A stretch of 64,000 bases of DNA from Pseudomonadota bacterium (GTDB lineage Bacteria; Pseudomonadota; Gammaproteobacteria; Burkholderiales; Thiobacillaceae), in NCBI GenBank assembly GCA_029558905.1, contig JAKQCX010000012.1:36255-100254 (forward strand). The letters are read 5' to 3'. Below, piece after piece: positions 7,924-16,440 of this stretch; the first letter of the stretch is position 1, and each line of letters starts with the position of its first letter. The notes under the pieces were generated by a model. That model had not been told where the DNA came from. It saw nothing but the letters and a program-made list of their open reading frames with translations, and did no database searches. Position numbers and translations under genes: made by a program.

Positions 7924-9042
7924 TCAGGCCCGGCTGTCGTAGAGGCTGGCACGCTCCTGCTCGGCCACGCCGTCCTCCGCGGCCCACTCCCGCCTGTGTT
8001 GACGGGAAGACAGCAGACCCGTGGGCCGGAACAGCATCATGCTCACCAGGGCCACCCCGAAGAGCAGCATGCGCAGGTCCGTGGGTTCCACCACCACCTG
8101 GCCCAGCACCGTCCTTTGCAGATCCCCCAGGTAACGCAGGGCCTCGGGCAGGATGGTGAGCAGGGCGGCACCGAGCAGGGCGCCAGCCACGTTGCCCATG
8201 CCGCCCAGCACGATCATGCACAGCACCAGGATGGACTCCCACAGGGAAAAGCTCTCGGGGCTGATGAAGCCCTGGAAGGCGGCGAACAGCCCCCCGGCCA
8301 CGCCGCCGAAGACGGCTCCCATGGCGAAGGCCAGCAGCTTGGTGTTGCGCAGGTTGATGCCCATGGCCGCGGCCGCCACCTCGTCCTCCCGCAGGGCCGC
8401 CCAGGCGCGGCCCACGCGGGAATCCTGCAGGCGCATGGCCACGCCTATGGCCAGCAGGGTGAAGGCCAGGAACAGGTAGTAATACAGGTAGGTGGGAGGC
8501 AGGTCCAGGCCGAGGAACCGCGGGGGCTCGGCGAAGGACAGCCCCGCGATCCGTACCGGATCGATGAGATTGATGCCCTGCGGTCCATTGGTGAGATTGA
8601 AGGGGGCATTCAGGTTGTTCATGAATATGCGGATGATCTCGCCGAAGCCCAGGGTGACGATGGCCAGGTAATCGCCGCGCAGACGCAGCACGGGGGTACC
8701 CAGAAGCACGCCGAACAGACCGGCGAAGGTGGCACCCAGGGGCAGGATGACCCAGAAGGGCAGGTGCAGGCCGAAGTGCGGGCTGGCCAGCCAGGCATAC
8801 ACATAGGCCCCCAGGGCATAGAAGGCGATGTAGCCCAGGTCCAGTAGCCCGGCGTAACCCACGACGATGTTCAGGCCGATGGCCATGAGCATGTAGAGCA
8901 GCACGAAGTCCAGCACCCGCACCCAGGAATTGCCCAGACCGCTGCCCACCAGGAAGGGCAGCGCGATCAGCAATGCCGCCAGCAGCGCGAAGGCCAGGCC
9001 GGGGCGCGCATGCAGAAAATCCAGGCCGGGAAGTCTGCGCAC
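7924..9042 (-). CDS. livM: LivM, branched-chain amino acid ABC transporter permease
   Basis: Inner-membrane permease (372 aa) with many hydrophobic helices. Characteristic segments include LNIVVGYAGLLDLGYIAFYALGAY and LRGDYLAIVTLGFGEIIRIF, and GPQGI lies in the loop expected for LivM. The C-terminal region LFGVALVSMMLFRPTGLL is followed by a charged tail. It forms a heterodimer with LivH. Its stop lies 2 bp before the livG start; livH ends 12 bp upstream of its own start. Confidence 0.93.
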   Translation of the reverse strand: MRRLPGLDFLHARPGLAFALLAALLIALPFLVGSGLGNSWVRVLDFVLLYMLMAIGLNIVVGYAGLLDLGYIAFYALGAYVYAWLASPHFGLHLPFWVILPLGATFAGLFGVLLGTPVLRLRGDYLAIVTLGFGEIIRIFMNNLNAPFNLTNGPQGINLIDPVRIAGLSFAEPPRFLGLDLPPTYLYYYLFLAFTLLAIGVAMRLQDSRVGRAWAALREDEVAAAAMGINLRNTKLLAFAMGAVFGGVAGGLFAAFQGFISPESFSLWESILVLCMIVLGGMGNVAGALLGAALLTILPEALRYLGDLQRTVLGQVVVEPTDLRMLLFGVALVSMMLFRPTGLLSSRQHRREWAAEDGVAEQERASLYDSRA

Positions 9043-9054
9043 CGCCGTCCTGTC

Positions 9055-9984
9055 TCAGGCCCGGTTGGCGACCCGCTCGCCCAGCAGGCCGGAAGGCCGG
9101 AACACCAGCACGGTGATGAGCACGAAGAAGGCAAACACGTCCTGGTAATGGCTGCCCAGGAAGCCCCCCGTCAGGTCACCGATGTACCCCGCGCCCAGGG
9201 CCTCGATGATGCCCAGCAGCAACCCCCCCAGCATGGCGCCGACGATGTTGCCGATACCTCCCAGCACCGCCGCCGAGAAGGCCTTCAGACCCAGCATGAA
9301 GCCCATGTAGTAGTGTGCCAGGCCATAGTATGCGCTCACCATCACACCCGCGACGGCGGCCAGGCCGGAACCCACGATGAAGGTCAGGGAGACGATGCGG
9401 TCCACGTTCACGCCCATGAGCTGGGCCACCTCCCTGGACTGGGCCGTGGCCCGCATGGCCCGTCCCAGCCGGCTGCGCTCCACCAGCAGCCACAGGCCGC
9501 CCATGATGGTGAAGGACAACAGCACGATGAAGATCTGCAGGTCGGTGATCTGCGCACCCAGGATCACATACCGCCCCTGGGGCAAGAGGGGCGGAAAGGA
9601 CACATACTGGCGCCCCCAGACGAGCATGGCCGCGTTCTGCAGCACGATGGACATGCCTATGGCGGTGATCAGGGGCGCCAGACGGGGGGCGTGCCGCAGG
9701 GGCCGGTATGCCACCTTCTCGATGCCGAAGCCCAGGAGCATGCAGGCGGGGATGGCCACCAGCACGCCACCCAGCACCACCACCAGGCCGGGCAGCTGCG
9801 GGAACACGCCGAGCAGGGCGCCGATCACCGTCAGGGCCACCATGGCGCCGATCATGGTGACCTCGCCATGCGCGAAATTGATCAGCTCCAGGATGCCGTA
9901 CACCATGGTGTAGCCCAGGGCCACCAGGGCATAGATGCTGCCCAGGACCAGGCCATTGACGAGCTGTTGCGCGAGGATGTCCAT
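9055..9984 (-). CDS. livH: LivH, branched-chain amino acid ABC transporter permease
   Basis: Partner permease (309 aa). The N-terminus MDILAQQLVNGLVLGSIYAL followed by ALGYTMVYGILELINFAHGE is diagnostic of LivH. The conserved RAMRATAQSREVAQLMGV cytoplasmic loop, thought to contact the ATPases, is present. The C-terminus (FRPSGLLGERV) is typical. It sits between livK (37 bp upstream) and livM. Confidence 0.93.
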   Translation of the reverse strand: MDILAQQLVNGLVLGSIYALVALGYTMVYGILELINFAHGEVTMIGAMVALTVIGALLGVFPQLPGLVVVLGGVLVAIPACMLLGFGIEKVAYRPLRHAPRLAPLITAIGMSIVLQNAAMLVWGRQYVSFPPLLPQGRYVILGAQITDLQIFIVLLSFTIMGGLWLLVERSRLGRAMRATAQSREVAQLMGVNVDRIVSLTFIVGSGLAAVAGVMVSAYYGLAHYYMGFMLGLKAFSAAVLGGIGNIVGAMLGGLLLGIIEALGAGYIGDLTGGFLGSHYQDVFAFFVLITVLVFRPSGLLGERVANRA

Positions 9985-10021
9985 GCGGCCATTCAGGGCA
10001 GGGGGCGGCCTTGCGCGTGGG

Positions 10022-11161
10022 TTACTGGATGACCTCCAGCACGCTCCAGGCGCCGTTCTTCACGCCATACACCGTCACCGCGCCACCCAGGGTGTCGCCC
10101 TTGGCATCGAACCTCAGCGGTCCGGTCACACCCTGGTAATCGGTCTGGCGCAGGGCGGCCACCACCTTGGCGGGCGCAGCGGAATTCGCCCGTTTCATGG
10201 CCTCGACCAGCACATAGACCGCGTCATAGGCATAGGGGGCATAGACCTGTATGGGGCCATATCGGGCCTCGAACTTGGCCTTGAAGGCCTTGCCGCCGGG
10301 CATGGCTTCCAGCGGCAGGCCTGGGGAGGAGGCCACCACGCCCTCGGCGTCGGCGCCGGCCAGCTTGAGGAAGTTGATGGTCTGCATGCCATCGCCGCCC
10401 ACCAGCGTGGCGTTCAATCCCAGACGCTTCATCTGCCGCGCCATGGGGCCACCCTGGGGGTCCATGCCGCCAAAAAACACCAACTGCGCCCCCTTGCCCT
10501 TGATATTGGTGAGGATGGCGGCGAAGTCCGTGGCCTTGTCGCTGGTGAATTCCCGCGCCACCACCTCGACACCGGCGGCCCGCACCGCGCGCTCGAACTC
10601 GTCCGCCAGGCCCTGGCCGTAGGCGGTGCGGTCGTCGATGATGGCCACTTTCTTCGCCCCCAGGCCGTGCACCGCGAAGCGGCCCAGGGCCTGGCCCTGC
10701 TGGGCATCGTTGGCCATGACCCGGAAAGCGTTGGCGAAGCCCTGGGCGGTATAGGCCACGGCGGTGGCGGAGGGGGAGATCTGGGGTATGCCGGCGTCGT
10801 GGTAACGCTTGGAGGCGGGGATGGTGGTACCGGAATTCAGGTGGCCGATCACCGCCACCACGCCCGCATCCAGCAGCTTGTCGGCGACGATGGTGGCGGT
10901 CTTGGGCTCCGCCTGGTCATCCTCGGCCAGGAGCTCCAGCCGCACCGGCTTGCCCGCCAGCACCAGGCCCTTGGCGTTGATCTCGTCCACCGCCAGACGG
11001 GCGCCGTTCTCGTTGTCCTTGCCGATGTGGGTCTGGGGTCCGGTGAGGGGGGAAACGGAACCGATGCGGATCACCGTCTCGCCCGTGTCGTCGCCTTTCT
11101 GCCCGCATCCCGTCAGGATGCCGACCAGGAGCATGCTTGCAAACCATTTGTGGGCGTTCAC
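10022..11161 (-). CDS. LivK-type periplasmic substrate-binding lipoprotein
   Basis: Solute-binding protein of the Liv importer (379 aa). It starts with a lipoprotein signal peptide, lipobox LTGC with Cys19 as the lipidated residue, then IRIGSVSPLTGPQTHIGKDNENGA, the type I periplasmic binding fold of the leucine-binding family. YTAQGFANAFRVMANDAQQG and ydaVYVLVEAMKRA blocks match the family. The start is GTG at 11161, preceded by GGAGAG on the minus strand. As the operon's first gene it probably sets the substrate; leucine, isoleucine, valine or short amides are all possible. Confidence 0.9.
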   Translation of the reverse strand: MNAHKWFASMLLVGILTGCGQKGDDTGETVIRIGSVSPLTGPQTHIGKDNENGARLAVDEINAKGLVLAGKPVRLELLAEDDQAEPKTATIVADKLLDAGVVAVIGHLNSGTTIPASKRYHDAGIPQISPSATAVAYTAQGFANAFRVMANDAQQGQALGRFAVHGLGAKKVAIIDDRTAYGQGLADEFERAVRAAGVEVVAREFTSDKATDFAAILTNIKGKGAQLVFFGGMDPQGGPMARQMKRLGLNATLVGGDGMQTINFLKLAGADAEGVVASSPGLPLEAMPGGKAFKAKFEARYGPIQVYAPYAYDAVYVLVEAMKRANSAAPAKVVAALRQTDYQGVTGPLRFDAKGDTLGGAVTVYGVKNGAWSVLEVIQ

Positions 11162-11213
11162 CGGACTCTCCGATAGGCATAAAAATCACGCGGGTTTATA
11201 TCACAGCGGCCCG

Positions 11214-11237
11214 AAAAACCGGCGGCCCCGGTTTTTT
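11214..11237. terminator. Bidirectional terminator-like hairpin between livK and cytochrome c
   Basis: AAAAACCGG, a CGGC loop, then CCGGTTTTTT forms a hairpin with T or A tracts on both sides. It would end the upstream cytochrome c transcript, whose stop is at 11253 on the minus strand. Confidence 0.7.
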
Positions 11238-11252
11238 CGTTCCCGCGCCGCC

Positions 11253-11558
11253 CTACTGGGCCAGGACCCAGTGCACCAGCCTGCGTGCGTCGGCGTCGGA
11301 TATGCGCGGCTGGGGTGGCATGGGGATATCGCCCCACACGCCCTTGCCACCCTGCTTGATCACCGCCAGCAGATGCGCCTCGGCCCGCGCATCGCCCCTG
11401 TATTTCCGCGCCACATCCCGGAAGGCGGGGCCCACCACCTTCTTGGCCGTCTGATGGCAGCTCATGCAGGCATTCTTCCTGGCCAGGGTCTCGTCGGCGC
11501 TGGTCAGGCCGGCGGACAGGGCCAGGGCAGCCACACCCGTGATCACAACGGCCTTCAT
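11253..11558 (-). CDS. Small periplasmic class I cytochrome c (copy 1)
   Basis: A 101-residue c551/c552-like electron carrier. The signal peptide ends at about TSA21; the haem motif CMSCH is at residues 31-35 with His35 as axial ligand. VVGPAFRDVARKYRG and KGVWGDIPMPPQP follow, the Met in the latter being the likely sixth ligand. An AGGAGA ribosome-binding site precedes the ATG. It is clearly a tandem duplicate of the neighbouring gene (11719-12021): same start MKAVVI, haem position and length. A terminator between them shows they are transcribed separately. Confidence 0.92.
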   Translation of the reverse strand: MKAVVITGVAALALSAGLTSADETLARKNACMSCHQTAKKVVGPAFRDVARKYRGDARAEAHLLAVIKQGGKGVWGDIPMPPQPRISDADARRLVHWVLAQ

Positions 11559-11674
11559 GTCTTGTCTCCTCGTTTGCCCGATGCCGTGCACGGCCCGTGC
11601 CGGCATGGTACTGAACATCGCGGCGGCCAGGAACAACCCCGCGCGTGGCACGGACCGGGTGCCGCGCGCACAAG

Positions 11675-11702
11675 AAAAAGGCCGGGCGAACCCGGCCTTT
11701 TT
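11675..11702. terminator. Bidirectional Rho-independent terminator between the two cytochrome c genes
   Basis: AAAAA, then a GGCCGGG stem paired across a short loop with CCCGGCC, then TTTTT. It follows the stop of the second cytochrome (11719, minus strand). Confidence 0.9.
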
Positions 11703-11718
11703 CCGGCTGTGGCGGGAT

Positions 11719-12021
11719 TTACAGCGACAGCACCCAGGCGGCCAGGGCCTTGGCGTCACCCGCAGCCTTGGGCTGGGGGGCCATGGGCACGGGACCCCAC
11801 ACGCCCTTGCCACCCTTGACGATGACTTGCTCCAGGTGCGCGGCGGCCCCGGCGTCACCCTTGTACTTCTTGGCCACGTCCTTGAAGGAGGGGCCCACGA
11901 CCTTCTTGGCCACCTGATGGCAGGCCATGCAGCCATATTTCTTGGCCATGGCTTCATCGGCGGAGGCCACACCGGCGGTGAGGGCCAGGGCAGCGGCAGC
12001 GGCAATCACAACAGCTTTCAT
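11719..12021 (-). CDS. Small periplasmic class I cytochrome c (copy 2)
   Basis: A 100-residue c551-type cytochrome. The signal peptide MKAVVIAAAAALALTAGVASA is followed by the haem motif CMACH at residues 31-35. VVGPSFKDVAKKYKG and KGVWGPVPMAPQP are conserved with copy 1, and the Met of the last block is the predicted haem ligand. It likely carries electrons between respiratory complexes in the periplasm; the partner cannot be told from the context. Its ribosome-binding region reads AAAAGGAG on the minus strand just upstream of the ATG. Confidence 0.92.
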   Translation of the reverse strand: MKAVVIAAAAALALTAGVASADEAMAKKYGCMACHQVAKKVVGPSFKDVAKKYKGDAGAAAHLEQVIVKGGKGVWGPVPMAPQPKAAGDAKALAAWVLSL

Positions 12022-12221
12022 CTCGGATCTCCTTTTTGCAAAAAGGCAACTCTCGTTGCGAACGGGATGCTACGCAACATCCCCAGTCCTGAAAACATCC
12101 ACTCACTAGGATGATTGGATCATTTCCGGCATGCAGGTAACGCCAGGGCGCAGCCGCGGGTTGACAGCCCGGTCCGGATTGGAGCGCGGAGAGGCGGCGC
12201 CGTGCGTGTGTCCACCGGGTT

Positions 12222-15179
12222 TCAGGAGCGGGCGGCACGCTCCAGGTTCAGGTCCAGCAGGCGGCGCAGGATCTCCGCGTCGGGCATGGCGGGGGTGTAG
12301 TCCGCCCAGCCGTAGGCGGCGGCCACGGCCGCGTCCAGGGCCTGGTGGACCTGGTCCAGCCATGCCGGGCGCTGGTTGTAGAGGTGGGTGAGGGTGCGCT
12401 GCTTCAGCTCCGCCTCGTGACCCGCCCTGGCCACGGGGCGGGCGGGGAAGCCGGCCTGTTCCTCCTCGGGCGTGCGCACCCAGTCCACCCACTCGGACGG
12501 GTTCAGCCAGTTCTCCCGCAGTTCGTCGAGGCGCCGGGCGGCGGCGGCGATGTTCGCCGCGACGATGGAGTTGGCCAGGCAGGTGGGGGAGGAGCGGTCC
12601 GCCGGGGCGGCCGTGTCCCGGGGCGTGAGACCGGCGGGGAAGGGGAAGGTCTCGAAGGTGGTGGTGGGGGTGTAGCGGGGCCGGTCCTCCAGGCTGGTGC
12701 CCAGGCGCAGGGACCAGATCTCGTGGAAGCGGGAATGGAGGATGCCGAAGGTGGTGTCGTCGGCGCGGGCGATGACGATCAGCATCTTGTCCGGCAAGAC
12801 ATGCGCATCCAACCAAACGAATACTCTGTGCTTGGATACGTGAGGTGTGGCGATATAGCGCTTTAGTCCCGACAAGTTTGCCCGCATTGCGACACGCGGT
12901 TCTCCATGCCGCCACCAATACTTGCGGTAAGCCTCTCGGTTATTTCGGTCACGTTCCGGTTTTACGTGCTCAAGGGCATACGCAAATGGCCTCTCATAAA
13001 GAGCCGATTCGGTTACAGACAAGGTTGTGCCGAAATCAATAATCCAGCCATCCCGAGGCGAACGAGTCACATCGATCCCGTTCCAGCTTGGCTTCAGAAC
13101 CTCGCTATTGCTCTTGCCATGTGGGTTTGGCATTGGAAGCCATTGCCGCGCCAACTCACCAGGAATGTCGAAGGCACCGATTTTTTGGGATCCTTGAAAA
13201 GAAACACCCTGGTTCTCCAGCAATCCTCTGGCGAGAGTCAAATCCACCGTCTCGGTTTCCACCCCCGCCGTCAGGTCGGCGTGAATCAACACCACCGGCT
13301 CGCCGTCCAGTACGGCGGCCCTCTCCTCCAGCCCCTCCCCCGCATGCGGGGGAGGGGTGCGCGGCAGCGCGGAAGAGGGTGGTTTTCCGAAGCACAGCAG
13401 ACTCACCCGCACCGCCGCGCCGTTGTTGACCCAGGGCTCGTCGCTCCAGGCGGCGAAAATGGGCATGGCCCTTTCCGCCGCCCCTTTATTCCCTTCAGGG
13501 TGCTCTCCCGCTTGCGGGAGAGGGGTGGAAAGGATACGTTCCAGCACCTTGCGGTTGGCGCCGCCGCGGATGGAGCTGGTGGCCACCAGGCCGGCCCGCT
13601 CCGCCTTGCCCGACTCGATCTGGGCGCGGGCTTTTTCGAACCAGTAGGTCACCAGGTCGGCGCCGCCGGGCACCCGGCCTGCGTAGAGCCGGCGCAAAGT
13701 ATCCACATAGGCGTCACCCAGTTCGCCGCGCATCTTGCTCCCCCCCAGGAAGGGCGGGTTGCCGACGATGACGTCCACGGCGGGCCAGTCGGGCTCGCCG
13801 CCCTGCGGCGTGAGCACCGCGTCCCGGCATGCGATGTGGTCCAGGGGGGCGAGGATGGGGTCGCGGCGGATGGCGTAGCCGTGGTCCAGCATCCACTGGA
13901 TCTCGCCGATCCACACCGTCACCCGCGCCAGCTCGGCGGCGTAGGGGTTGAGCTCGATGCCCAGCACATTGGCGGGGCTGGCCTGGATGCCCACCTGGCG
14001 GTGCAGGCCCAGGGTTTCCGCCTCCAGGTTGGCCCGGTGCTCCAGGTCCTTGAGGGTCTTCAGGGCCAGGTAGAGGAAGTTGCCGGAGCCGCAGGCCGGG
14101 TCCAGCACGCGGTAGTCCTTCAGCCGTTCCAGGTAGCCGATGAAGGCGGCGTTCTTCGCCTTGGCTGATTTGGCCTTGGCGATGGCGGCCTTGGCGGCTT
14201 CCCACTCGGCCATGAGGGGTGCCTCGATGACCGGCTGGATCAGCTTCAGGATGGTGGCCGGGTCCGTGTAGTGGGCGCCCAGCTGGCTGCGCATGTCCGG
14301 GTTGAGGCCGCGCTCGAACAGGGTGCCCAGGATGGCGGGTTCGATGGCGCGCCAGTTCATGCGCGCGGCGGCCAGCAGCTCCACCACGTCGGCGGTTTCC
14401 AGGGACGGCACTTTGATGCGGGCGAACAGGCCACCGTTGAACCAGGGGATGTCGTGCAGGGCGAAGTCGCCGCCGGCCTGCATGGCGTGGAACAGTTCCG
14501 CCAGGCGGCTCCGGGCCTTGGCGCCATCCGGGTTGGAGCGGTCCAGCACGGTCTCGAACAGCTTTTCCGGCAGCAGGCGGGCGTCCTCGGCGAACATGCA
14601 GAACACGCACTGGATGAGGAAGTGGGCCGTGGCCTGCGGGTTGTTGCCCCGCTTGGCGAGACGCTCGGCAATGGCGCCCATGCGTGCGGCGGCCTCCTCG
14701 GTGACGGCGAAGGTGGAACGCTCCGGGCGGAAGCTGTTGGGGGCGTCGAACAGGCGGCGCAGCTTGTCCAGGTTGGCCGGCAGACCGATGTCTTCCAGGG
14801 CGATGGTGTGGACCTCGGAAGGCGTGCCGGTGAAATGGGTGTGGATCTGGATGATCTCCCGGTCGCACACCACCAGCAGGGGCGGGTTGTCCAGGGCCAG
14901 GGCGTAGGTCATGAGCTGCTTCAGGGCCGCGCCCAGGTCCCGGCCCGGGGCCTTGTTCTCCCAGGCGAAGCAGCCCCGCTTCCACACGTCGGCCCAGCCC
15001 GATTTTGCGTTCACTCCGGCGCCGGTGCGCACGGCGCCCCGCTCGAAGCAGTAGTTGTCCGGGTCGTTGGGCTTTTCAACGCCCAGCAGCTCGCACAGGT
15101 CGTTGAAGAAACTCTGGGCACCGGCCCGCTCGGACAGCGGGTTGTGCCGCCATCTGGCGATGAAGGCCTGGGGGGTCAT
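12222..15179 (-). CDS. MmeI-like (type IIL) fused restriction-modification enzyme
   Basis: A 985-residue single-chain enzyme predicted to methylate adenine and cleave DNA. The N-terminus has the MmeI-type nuclease motif D64-x9-E74-N-K76 (within GWADVWKRGCFAWENKA). Next come a helical spacer, then the N6-adenine methyltransferase domain with SAM motif DPACGSGNF at about residue 358 and catalytic NPPF at about 472. The C-terminal half resembles the target-recognition domain, with PTTTFETFPFP. Two segments between NPPF and this domain (about residues 550-560 and 600-615) are translated from palindromic insertions. Start: ATG at 15179 beginning MTPQAF. It is solitary, as expected because one polypeptide does both jobs and methylates one strand. 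Whether the inserts spoil activity is unknown. Confidence 0.85.
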   Translation of the reverse strand: MTPQAFIARWRHNPLSERAGAQSFFNDLCELLGVEKPNDPDNYCFERGAVRTGAGVNAKSGWADVWKRGCFAWENKAPGRDLGAALKQLMTYALALDNPPLLVVCDREIIQIHTHFTGTPSEVHTIALEDIGLPANLDKLRRLFDAPNSFRPERSTFAVTEEAAARMGAIAERLAKRGNNPQATAHFLIQCVFCMFAEDARLLPEKLFETVLDRSNPDGAKARSRLAELFHAMQAGGDFALHDIPWFNGGLFARIKVPSLETADVVELLAAARMNWRAIEPAILGTLFERGLNPDMRSQLGAHYTDPATILKLIQPVIEAPLMAEWEAAKAAIAKAKSAKAKNAAFIGYLERLKDYRVLDPACGSGNFLYLALKTLKDLEHRANLEAETLGLHRQVGIQASPANVLGIELNPYAAELARVTVWIGEIQWMLDHGYAIRRDPILAPLDHIACRDAVLTPQGGEPDWPAVDVIVGNPPFLGGSKMRGELGDAYVDTLRRLYAGRVPGGADLVTYWFEKARAQIESGKAERAGLVATSSIRGGANRKVLERILSTPLPQAGEHPEGNKGAAERAMPIFAAWSDEPWVNNGAAVRVSLLCFGKPPSSALPRTPPPHAGEGLEERAAVLDGEPVVLIHADLTAGVETETVDLTLARGLLENQGVSFQGSQKIGAFDIPGELARQWLPMPNPHGKSNSEVLKPSWNGIDVTRSPRDGWIIDFGTTLSVTESALYERPFAYALEHVKPERDRNNREAYRKYWWRHGEPRVAMRANLSGLKRYIATPHVSKHRVFVWLDAHVLPDKMLIVIARADDTTFGILHSRFHEIWSLRLGTSLEDRPRYTPTTTFETFPFPAGLTPRDTAAPADRSSPTCLANSIVAANIAAAARRLDELRENWLNPSEWVDWVRTPEEEQAGFPARPVARAGHEAELKQRTLTHLYNQRPAWLDQVHQALDAAVAAAYGWADYTPAMPDAEILRRLLDLNLERAARS
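13332..13357. repeat. 26-bp perfect palindrome inside the restriction-modification gene
   Basis: A C-rich arm (CCCCTCCCCCGC) is mirrored exactly by GCGGGGGAGGGG. In frame it encodes part of PPPHAGEG, the usual translation of a widespread proteobacterial intergenic palindrome. Confidence 0.8.
13503..13522. repeat. 20-bp inverted repeat inside the restriction-modification gene
   Basis: CTCTCCCGC, two bases, GCGGGAGAG. Translated in frame as part of PLPQAGE. It is the same class of element as the palindrome 150 bp away. Confidence 0.8.
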
Positions 15180-15269
15180 GGAGGTCAACTGCGTGGACTC
15201 CCTGGTGTGGCGAACAGGGGAGGGGGGTGCTCTTGGCAGCGCCTCACCCTGCCCGGCCGTCCGCGGCAC

Positions 15270-16130
15270 TCAGTCGGCGTTGCCCCACAAACCGTCCGGC
15301 TGGCGGCAGGCGGTGCCGCGCACGTGCCGGGCCCCGCCGGCGCCGGGGACAGCCACCTCGTAGTCCCGGCAGTAGCGGCCGTCCGGGCGGTGCTCGATGG
15401 CCCCGGGGATGACGGCGTAGTCCCGGCCGCCACGCGGGTCCCGCCAGGTGACCTTCTGGCCCGTCTCGGCGAACTCCAGGGCGTGGGCGACGCAGGCCTG
15501 GTCCTGGGCGTCCATGTCACGGCCGATGGCGCCGCCCAGCAGCACGCCGGCGATGGCGCCGCCGATGGTGGCGACGCTGCGGCCGTCGCCCTTGCCGATC
15601 CGGCTGCCCAGCAGGCCGCCGGCCACGCCGCCGATGACCCCGCCGATCACATCCCGGTTGCAGCGGATGATGCCGCCGGAGGGGGGCTCCGCCACGGGGG
15701 GCGGCTCCCAGCCCGGACGGTACACCGGGCCGGAGGGTTCGCGCAGGATCCAGGGCGGCTGGGCGATCACCACCCTGGCGTGCCTGCCGGGGCGGTGGTC
15801 AACGGCCTTGCAGTCGATCTTCTCCTTGAAGCTGCCGTCGCGCTTCCACTTCCGCTCGATCTTGCAGGGGCCGTCACGGAACTTTTCCGTGTAGTCGCCG
15901 CGCGGGTGGCGATAGGGCCCTGCACGCACCCCCTTGCATTCCCGCTCCTCCTCGTAGCCGCCGTTCGCCTTGTATTCGCGCTCCACCCTGCAGGGGCCGT
16001 CGCGGAATTTCTCCTGATATTCCCCACCGTGGTGACCATGCCGGTGCCGGTCGTCCCGGTCGGCCCGGACCGCCGTGGAGAAGGCCAGGCAGGCGGCCAG
16101 CAGCATGAGGGTGCGCGGGTGTAGTCTCAT
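15270..16130 (-). CDS. Glycine-zipper 2TM (Rickettsia 17-kDa antigen-like) surface protein
   Basis: A 286-residue exported protein. The signal peptide (MRLHPRTLMLLAACLAFSTAVRA) has no lipobox. The N-terminal part holds two copies of a module of about 32 residues, each with EKFRDGPC...ER...C (GEYQEKFRDGPCRVE and GDYTEKFRDGPCKIE). A proline-rich linker follows, then the glycine zipper GGVIGGVAGGLLGSRIG and IGGAIAGVLLGGAIG, which is the outer-membrane-associated hairpin of this family, then a C-terminal domain with paired cysteines. A function in envelope integrity is plausible but unproven. AGGAG lies upstream of the ATG; a longer frame to 16298 lacks any signal sequence. Confidence 0.8.
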   Translation of the reverse strand: MRLHPRTLMLLAACLAFSTAVRADRDDRHRHGHHGGEYQEKFRDGPCRVEREYKANGGYEEERECKGVRAGPYRHPRGDYTEKFRDGPCKIERKWKRDGSFKEKIDCKAVDHRPGRHARVVIAQPPWILREPSGPVYRPGWEPPPVAEPPSGGIIRCNRDVIGGVIGGVAGGLLGSRIGKGDGRSVATIGGAIAGVLLGGAIGRDMDAQDQACVAHALEFAETGQKVTWRDPRGGRDYAVIPGAIEHRPDGRYCRDYEVAVPGAGGARHVRGTACRQPDGLWGNAD

Positions 16131-16440
16131 GGGATATCTCCTGGACGATGGCCGGTCCCCGCCATGCGCGGCGCACCCGGCCAAGGGTGAATCGAGGTGC
16201 AAGGTATCACAGCCGGCGCGTGCCGGGCGTCCTCGGCCCTGGCCGGCCTGGGCCTGCGCCGGCCCGACAATGCGAGGCCGGGAAAACCCGGGCATCACGA
16301 CGGTGCAGACGGAGACGCCAGCCCATCCATGGGTCGGCCACCCAGCATTCCCAGGCCAGCGGCCGTGCCATGCGCGCCGCGCGTCACCGTGGCGTGGGCG
16401 TGCAGTTCATGGCCGATGGCCTGCGGACATCACGGCCTGC
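16131..16440. other. Intergenic region with no recognised feature
   Basis: A 310-bp gap between the glycine-zipper gene start and the bioA stop. It must hold the promoter of the former. I see no RNA gene, clear terminator or conserved small ORF; the open frames across it are GC-driven shadows. Confidence 0.5.

Noticed and set aside
13714..14985. 423-codon Gly/Pro/Arg-rich frame within the restriction-modification gene
   Set aside because: Alternative frame of the verified methyltransferase region; composition typical of GC-driven shadows.
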